This document shows, piece after piece, positions 14,155-18,556 of a stretch of 18,556 bases of DNA (its first letter is position 1; every line of letters starts with the position of its first letter). Made by a program: the position numbers and the translations under genes. The notes below the pieces were generated by a model that worked only from the letters and a program-made list of their open reading frames with translations, did no database searches and was not told the origin of the DNA. The DNA is from Ruminococcus flavefaciens (GTDB taxonomy: Bacteria > Bacillota > Clostridia > Oscillospirales > Ruminococcaceae), in assembly GCA_002371825.1 (NCBI GenBank), contig DFHF01000068.1, positions 15,677 to 34,232 on the forward strand, given 5' to 3'.

Positions 14155-14500
14155 CAGCAGGAATAATGTTTTATACTGCTTGTGAGGCCTTGGTTTTTAG
14201 CGGTACCCTCTTGCGGTGCCCGGAATCTGCGGCGCTTTCGCTTGCATATTCCGACCGCTGCGCAATAATTCCCTTGCTGTATCTGCCGCTGGCAGCGCTT
14301 CGGGAATTATTCCCACTCCCCAGATTTCGCCTAACACTAAACAAATTTGTTTAGGTAATTTGTGCTGTGGTATCTCAGTTATACATTTTGCTCTGTACTA
14401 TACTGCCCACTGATGCCGAGTTATCATTTTTTTAGCGCCATGATAACAAAAACCAGCGACTTATAGGAGAATATGTGCCCGGTGGCTTGCTCCTTATTTG
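14155..14500 (-). other. Gene-poor, repeat-rich region; possible orphan leader transcript
   Basis: No supported gene on either strand. It holds a 10-bp inverted repeat AATAATTCCC/GGGAATTATT (14264-14273, 14302-14311) around an inner hairpin; an 18-bp perfect palindrome CTAAACAAATTTGTTTAG (14337-14354); and an 8-bp inverted repeat GTTATCAT/ATGATAAC (14420-14427, 14440-14447). All would be transcribed by the consensus promoter at 14503-14531 (-). On - a frame begins MITRHQWAV at 14427, meets TAG at 14398-14400, and then stays open for 66 codons to 14197, so it may be a leader peptide plus a broken gene. Confidence 0.4.
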
Positions 14501-14502
14501 GT

Positions 14503-14531
14503 ATTATAGCGCAGATTGGGGGAGTTGTCAA
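14503..14531 (-). promoter_or_regulatory. Consensus sigma-A promoter pointing left
   Basis: On the - strand: perfect TTGACA (14526-14531), a 17-base spacer, perfect TATAAT (14503-14508). No gene follows. The -35 lies within the left arm of the inverted repeat at 14527-14551. Confidence 0.8.
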
Positions 14532-14551
14532 TAGGCAATTTTCCTATTGAC
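14527..14551. promoter_or_regulatory. Operator-like inverted repeat between divergent promoters
   Basis: GTCAATAGG-N7-CCTATTGAC: two perfect 9-base arms. Each arm carries most of a -35 box, one for the leftward promoter and one for the AIPR promoter, so a dimer bound here would block both. Confidence 0.65.
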
Positions 14552-14575
14552 TAAACGCCGATAATATGGTAAAAT
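14547..14575 (+). promoter_or_regulatory. Sigma-A promoter of the AIPR gene
   Basis: TTGACT, a 17-base spacer, TAAAAT, 54 bases before the ATG at 14630. Confidence 0.8.
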
Positions 14576-14629
14576 AATTATATAGCTTTACAGCTTTAAG
14601 ATTATTTCATTCATTTAGGAGTGATTTTC

Positions 14630-16480
14630 ATGGAAAACAACTTCAAAAAGCAGATTGCAGATGATATTGCTTTAATTCAAAAACAGTTTTCTTATATAGA
14701 TGATAAAATCCAAACAGATGAGTATGCATTTAATTATTGGGTGCTTAGTCGTCTTTATAGTTTGGATGAAGAAATGATCCCGAATAATGTTACTGATATT
14801 AAAGATAAGGGAATTGATTGTTGGGTACATTACGAAGATACTAAAGAATTGTTTTTAATACAGAATAAGTATGATTCTGAAAACACCCCTGTTCCACGAG
14901 ACAATGTCTCTGATTTTTTGTACTCTCCTTTAAGAATACTTCTGAAAGGTGAATATAAAAAATCTCCTGAGTTACAAAAAATCTTTGATAGAGCCATTTC
15001 TGATAGCGATTATAAGATCTGGTTGCATTTCTATGTTACCAACGAATACACAAGTGAGGATATAGATACTTTAATCGATGAATTTAGTTTTGATAAAAAT
15101 GATGATCCACGCATTGAAGCAAGTATATATGCAAAGTATTCTACGTTAAGTGATATAAGACGAATTTACTATGGTGATAGATTTACTGAAAAAAAGCATT
15201 TTTCAGCAAAACTACCAACACGAAGAGCTGCTACGTCACTTGATGTTCGCCCAGATGATTATAATTTGGAGTGGATGATTGACTTAAGATATGTTCTTGT
15301 CAATGTTGTTGACTTGTATTCAATATATAAAGATGCTGTTAAGAAGAATTATGAATTGTTTGAGGAGAACATTCGTGAATATCTTGGTACACAAGGCATA
15401 AATAATGGTATTATCAAAACATTAAAAGATCCGGTCGATAGAGCTAATTTTTTCTATTACAATAATGGTATAACTATAATTTGCGAAAAGTGTGAAACAT
15501 TAAAAGGTACCGAGGTTGGAAAAGACGGAAAAAATATATACGGATTTAAACTTGATAATCCTCAGATTGTTAATGGATGTCAAACTGTTAATTCAATCGC
15601 AGAAGTTTTGTCGCATTGCCCTGAAGATAAATTAGCAACCGAGTATTCAAAAGCATTTGTTCTTGTAAAAGTCTTTGTATTTGATAGTGATACTAAAGCT
15701 AAGCATCCGAATCTTGATGTCAATATCGTAAGATATACAAACAGTCAGAATGCTATTAGTGATAAAGCATTTGCTTCAAAACACAACTATTTTCTTAATA
15801 TTCAGAGTGAGTTTAAGAGCAGAGGTCTACTTTTACTTGTTAAACCAAGTGATAAGAATAAATTCAAAACCGAATATGATAATCCTGCAAAAAGTGCTGT
15901 AGTAAAAACGAAAAGTAAAGAATTGTTTGAATTCTTTGATGTTGAGTATAAAAGCTTTGCATCATCTGAAATTCAGCTTGAAAAATTGTTAAAAGTTCTG
16001 CTTGCATTTATTCGTGATGGATTTGAGGCATACAAAAAAGGAAGTAATGTGTTAAAACCTAATAGCCCAGTATACAAAGATTTTTCTCTTAATATTGAAG
16101 AATATCTAACTATAGATAATATGATTAGACTATTTTTTATGTATTTAAAAGCTGAAAATCAAAAGAAGAATAATGATAAAAGGCACCCCATTCCGTATTA
16201 TGTACTCAGTTTCATTGGTATTTCATTTAAGGATAAAACCTTTGACGAAATAAACGAAAAACTTGATAAGCTATTTTCAGATAAAACAGTTTTCCTTGAT
16301 GTATATAACTTCTTTACCAAATTAACAACGGCTTATTCAAAACAGTATATAATGGTAAACAATTCGGACTACAATACCATGATTAAACAAGAAATAGATA
16401 TGTCAATCTATAAACACTGTTTAAGTATGTTACAAGATTTTGAATATCCTGACAACGTAAAGTGGTTTATTGAGAATTAA
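14630..16480 (+). CDS. AIPR-family phage-resistance protein with N-terminal PD-(D/E)XK-like domain
   Basis: The AIPR family was named for abortive-infection phage resistance and is often found near restriction-modification genes; its mechanism is not established. The 616 residues show the family core: FFYYNNGITIICEKCE at 274-289, DNPQIVNGCQTVNSI at 309-323 and VRYTNSQNAISDKAF at 367-381. The N-terminal part reads as a nuclease fold: a helix with Glu31, GIDCW with Asp63, and FLIQNK with Gln78-x-Lys80, the D...QxK pattern of Mrr-like PD-(D/E)XK enzymes. The ATG at 14630 is chosen because TTAGGAG lies 7 bases upstream; the in-frame GTG at 14621 overlaps that site. The gene is strikingly AT-rich compared with its neighbours. 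No methyltransferase or partner gene adjoins it. Confidence 0.85.
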   Translation: MENNFKKQIADDIALIQKQFSYIDDKIQTDEYAFNYWVLSRLYSLDEEMIPNNVTDIKDKGIDCWVHYEDTKELFLIQNKYDSENTPVPRDNVSDFLYSPLRILLKGEYKKSPELQKIFDRAISDSDYKIWLHFYVTNEYTSEDIDTLIDEFSFDKNDDPRIEASIYAKYSTLSDIRRIYYGDRFTEKKHFSAKLPTRRAATSLDVRPDDYNLEWMIDLRYVLVNVVDLYSIYKDAVKKNYELFEENIREYLGTQGINNGIIKTLKDPVDRANFFYYNNGITIICEKCETLKGTEVGKDGKNIYGFKLDNPQIVNGCQTVNSIAEVLSHCPEDKLATEYSKAFVLVKVFVFDSDTKAKHPNLDVNIVRYTNSQNAISDKAFASKHNYFLNIQSEFKSRGLLLLVKPSDKNKFKTEYDNPAKSAVVKTKSKELFEFFDVEYKSFASSEIQLEKLLKVLLAFIRDGFEAYKKGSNVLKPNSPVYKDFSLNIEEYLTIDNMIRLFFMYLKAENQKKNNDKRHPIPYYVLSFIGISFKDKTFDEINEKLDKLFSDKTVFLDVYNFFTKLTTAYSKQYIMVNNSDYNTMIKQEIDMSIYKHCLSMLQDFEYPDNVKWFIEN

Positions 16481-16482
16481 TG

Positions 16483-16526
16483 AAAAACTCCTGCTTATTC
16501 AAACGAAGAAGCAGGAGTTGTCTTAT
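16483..16526. terminator. Two-way terminator between the AIPR and TnpV-like genes
   Basis: AACTCCTGCTT (16487-16497) pairs perfectly with AAGCAGGAGTT (16509-16519). On - it is followed by TTTTTCATT, on + by GTCTTATTTAT. It separates two convergent genes. Confidence 0.88.
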
Positions 16527-16529
16527 TTA

Positions 16530-16934
16530 TCACACATACACCATAGCCGCATATATCGGCTCTCTCGCACACAGGCGATCCATGTTCTCCAAACCTTTCG
16601 CTTTGGCAAGATCACCAACCGCCACTGCTCTGAGATACTCAATATCATTTTCGAGCATCATTCCTACCTGGCGTTCAATGGCTTCCGCTACAGAACGGTC
16701 AAGCTCTGCCAGGTAGCTGAGAATCGTACCGTCGTTGACAAGCTTTTTCAGCCTTGCGGGACGGTACTCCGCTGAATAGTGCAGGTGATACTTGATGTGG
16801 TCGGAGCTGAACGCTGTCACGCTCGGCTCGGCATCGGGGGTGTTGTGAGTTACGGTCAGGGCATCGGTGTCAAGCACCCATACGGGCTTGTTCTTGCCGT
16901 TTACCTGAACCTTGTCTTTACTTCTGATTTTCAT
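16530..16934 (-). CDS. TnpV-like small mobile-element protein
   Basis: Function unknown. The 134-residue protein follows the relaxase by 14 bases with its own AGGAGG, so the two form an operon. The C-terminal half (about 58-134; ARLKKLVNDGTILSYLAELD, later ENMDRLCAREPIYAAMVYV) resembles TnpV-type proteins of clostridial transposons in helix pattern and key positions (Leu/Gly near GT, LAELD, terminal Tyr-Val). The N-terminal half (KDKVQVNGKNKPVWVLDTDA) is different and may form a small beta domain. The TnpV link is from memory of the family's shape and is moderate at best. There is no catalytic motif. Confidence 0.65.
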   Translation of the reverse strand: MKIRSKDKVQVNGKNKPVWVLDTDALTVTHNTPDAEPSVTAFSSDHIKYHLHYSAEYRPARLKKLVNDGTILSYLAELDRSVAEAIERQVGMMLENDIEYLRAVAVGDLAKAKGLENMDRLCAREPIYAAMVYV

Positions 16935-16948
16935 AATAATTCCTCCTG

Positions 16949-18241
16949 TTATTCAAGTCCCCACGACTTTTTCTTTCTGGTGGCGGACTGTTGCTGTACT
17001 TCCTGTTCACGCTGATTATGGATATGATCCTGTGCATGCTTGACCTCAGCGTATTTCTGCGGCTCCAAGCGTTTCAGCAGGCTCACGAACTCTGTCAGGT
17101 CATCGACCTCAGCTTGCAGAGAAGAAACATCACGGCGCAGTTCCGAGCATTCTCCCGAAGCCTGTTTGAGACGCTGACGCACATCTTCCGTTTCTTTCAG
17201 GCTCCTGTCAAGTCGCTCACGGAGAGCGTAAACCGTATCGCCGGACTTGTGGGTGCTGTCACTGAGCTTCTTCATGATCTTGCTCAGGCGCTGTGCCTTG
17301 GAGATGATCTCATCAGAATGCTTCATGATAGACAGCTTACCGTCAAGCAGACTTGTTAGTTCTCTGCAAAGCTGCTCACACTCGTCCTCGATCTGAAACT
17401 CCTTTTCATAGTCGGGAATGTAGTTGAGTATTGCCTTGACCTGAGCCGACTTTTCTTCTATCTGCTGATCGAGCTTTTCACTCTCCGAGCGTTTTTCAGA
17501 AAGCTCGGCTTCCATTTGAGCATTCTGCTCTGCAAGCTCATCATTCTGGCGGCGCTGTTCCTTATACTCAGGTATCTCCAACGTCCCTCTTGTCTTTTCG
17601 GGAGCAAGGGGCTGGATACCATGTTCAAGGCAGATTTTGTTCAGCACCTCGACCTCGGCAGCTCGCCAACGGGCGATAGCCATTTTTCCCTCGCCGTACC
17701 CCATTTCTTTCAGAGCCTGTGCGATACCGTTCTGAACGTCCTGTCCTCGCTTGTAGTGACCGACAGGAATGTAGTCGATGTGAAGGTGAGGAGTCGCTTC
17801 GTCCATGTGAAGGACAGCGTTAAAAACGTAAAAGTTGGGGTTGCGATTCTGGAAACCTTCCATGTACTCTTTCAGGCAGTCAGCCACAAGCTGAAAGTCC
17901 TCTGTGCCGTAACCCGAATCTTCTATCTTGCCGATCTGCACAACGTCCTCATAAAAGCTCTTGCGTTTGTCGGCGGCAGTGCGGACAGTGTTGCAGGGCT
18001 TCACACCAAAAAGGTGTTCGTAGTAGCTGCCGTGAACCTTGCGGTCATTACGCTTCTGTTTGGCATTGTAACGTTCGGTGGATTCAGCAAAAAGCTGATC
18101 ATATGCTTCGCCTATCGGCTGACGCACGAAGGTGATGTTCTGCGGAGTGCGGAGCGGATCAACATTGTCCGCCATGAACTCTCTATTGTTGTGAGTCAGA
18201 GAACCCTTTCCCTGACCGAATGAAATACGTTTCTCTTTCAT
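16949..18241 (-). CDS. mob: MobV-type relaxase (Mob/Pre family mobilization protein)
   Basis: Should nick the element at its origin of transfer and pilot the strand into a recipient using a helper conjugation system. The 430 residues contain MobV motif I with HNNR (His17-Arg20), which carries the likely catalytic histidine, and motif III HMDEATPHLHIDY at 145-157 with the metal-binding His145, His152 and His154 and the DE pair. After about 220 the protein is mostly coiled coil (225-275 and 340-395), as usual in this family, and ends with a basic tail ATRKKKSWGLE. The ribosome site AGAGAGG is weak. Hairpin-rich DNA lies directly upstream, as expected of an origin of transfer. No type IV secretion genes are in the window. 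Confidence 0.92.
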   Translation of the reverse strand: MKEKRISFGQGKGSLTHNNREFMADNVDPLRTPQNITFVRQPIGEAYDQLFAESTERYNAKQKRNDRKVHGSYYEHLFGVKPCNTVRTAADKRKSFYEDVVQIGKIEDSGYGTEDFQLVADCLKEYMEGFQNRNPNFYVFNAVLHMDEATPHLHIDYIPVGHYKRGQDVQNGIAQALKEMGYGEGKMAIARWRAAEVEVLNKICLEHGIQPLAPEKTRGTLEIPEYKEQRRQNDELAEQNAQMEAELSEKRSESEKLDQQIEEKSAQVKAILNYIPDYEKEFQIEDECEQLCRELTSLLDGKLSIMKHSDEIISKAQRLSKIMKKLSDSTHKSGDTVYALRERLDRSLKETEDVRQRLKQASGECSELRRDVSSLQAEVDDLTEFVSLLKRLEPQKYAEVKHAQDHIHNQREQEVQQQSATRKKKSWGLE

Positions 18242-18268
18242 TTTATTGACCTCTCTTATTCATTGGAT

Positions 18269-18313
18269 TTACTTCTCTCTTTCTACGAAATCCAATCTGA
18301 AAATCATAGGCAT
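18269..18313 (-). CDS. Possible 14-codon leader ORF ahead of the relaxase
   Basis: MPMIFRLDFVEREK, ending TAA 27 bases before the relaxase start. AAAGGAG (18317-18323) is much stronger than the relaxase's own site and fits the second ATG best (MIFRLDFVEREK). A role in translation control is possible, but such short ORFs occur by chance. Confidence 0.25.
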   Translation of the reverse strand: MPMIFRLDFVEREK

Positions 18314-18330
18314 CAACTCCTTTCATGACC

Positions 18331-18556
18331 GCTGAGGCGGAAGGGCTATCGCCAGCCCTGACGGGCAATTTTTCCTGAACGACACAAGGTATGGTCGCAG
18401 GGAAAAAGCTGCGGAGCAGCGGTTACAACGGTGCAGAGCGCCGCTTGTAACTCCGTAGTACTTGCGGCAGCATCAGACCGCCACAAGAACTACTCCGCCC
18501 TGCGGGGCTATCCCTTACGGGAGAAGAACGGCTGTCGGAGCAGCCGAAAATGTGGG
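18331..18556. other. Hairpin-rich region, candidate origin of transfer
   Basis: No gene seen. It contains successive inverted repeats: CCGC/GCGG (18329-18340), AGGGCT/AGCCCT (18342-18359), the competing GCCC/GGGC (18355-18366), GTTACAA/TTGTAAC (around 18422-18451), and a 14-base imperfect pair, GTAGTACTTGCGGC (18455-18468) with GCCACAAGAACTAC (18480-18493), differing at two positions and separated by 11 bases. Its placement upstream of a MobV relaxase supports an oriT, but I recognise no nick sequence. Confidence 0.4.

Larger units (their letters stand above)
14095..18556. mobile_element. Probable mobilizable element carrying a defence gene (right end outside window)
   Basis: Grouping by content: an AT-rich AIPR defence gene, a GC-richer TnpV-like gene and a MobV-type relaxase, all bounded by inverted-repeat-rich DNA. 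Base composition swings sharply from gene to gene and differs from the chromosomal genes on the left. No integrase, terminal repeat or attachment site is seen, so the left limit is only a guess placed after the last chromosome-like terminator. Confidence 0.5.

Noticed and set aside
14148..14413. Two + strand ORFs of 65-68 codons in the gene-poor region
   Set aside because: They have no ribosome site and cross the large inverted repeats; the composition looks like read-through of structured DNA.
14621..14629. GTG start for the AIPR gene
   Set aside because: The GTG is part of the Shine-Dalgarno stretch TTAGGAGTG; the ATG at 14630 has ideal spacing.
16991..18223. + strand ORFs inside the relaxase gene
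   Set aside because: These are shadows of the GC-rich relaxase coding strand; the relaxase motifs on - are decisive.
18355..18373. + strand terminator GCCC-TGAC-GGGC followed by AATTTTT
   Set aside because: The stem is only 4 bp and competes with the neighbouring hairpin; no + strand gene precedes it.

Overview
The window looks like a chromosomal stretch of a fibre-degrading Ruminococcus (Ruminococcaceae, close in style to R. flavefaciens). The main clues are a secreted xylanase carrying a type I dockerin (the cellulosome plug), a SigI/RsgI sigma/anti-sigma pair of the kind that controls biomass enzymes in cellulolytic clostridia, strong AGGAGG ribosome sites and Gram-positive sigma-A promoters. 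Genus-level assignment is inference; no rRNA or marker gene beyond a partial enolase is present.

Layout. 1-1510: the 3' part of enolase (+), a two-way terminator, and a convergent 1-phosphofructokinase gene (-). 1570-5660 (all -): sigI and rsgI in one coupled operon, an AT-rich lipoprotein gene with a coupled 44-codon ORF behind it, then a secreted acidic/proline-repeat protein. The repeat-protein gene and sigI share a near-identical promoter (ACCCC, exactly 19 nt, CGTA), so the repeat protein is probably a SigI target. The RsgI ectodomain is itself proline-rich and lacks the Asn-Pro site at which many RsgI proteins cut themselves. 5735-8223 (+): a sigma-A promoter, a structured leader and the overlapping genes cobT-cobU-cobS for the last steps of cobalamin assembly. 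8457-10598 (+): an M13 (neprilysin-like) lipoprotein peptidase. 10602-10710: a nested RNA-like fold. 10761-13885 (+): a multidomain glucuronoxylanase/esterase (GH30_8 - CBM22 - dockerin - CE1) with its own promoter and terminator.

13890-18556 looks like foreign DNA, probably part of a mobilizable element that continues past the right edge. It holds an ORF remnant, about 350 bases without a gene but rich in inverted repeats, a divergent promoter pair built on a 9-bp inverted repeat, an AT-rich AIPR-family phage-defence protein with an N-terminal nuclease-like domain, a shared terminator, and (on -) a small TnpV-like gene behind a MobV-type relaxase. A hairpin-rich, origin-of-transfer-like region lies upstream of the relaxase at the right edge.

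The two most interesting parts are (1) the SigI/RsgI/repeat-protein circuit with a matched promoter pair and an unusual sensor, and (2) the AIPR defence gene, which shares one operator-like site with a consensus promoter driving an apparently gene-less transcript.
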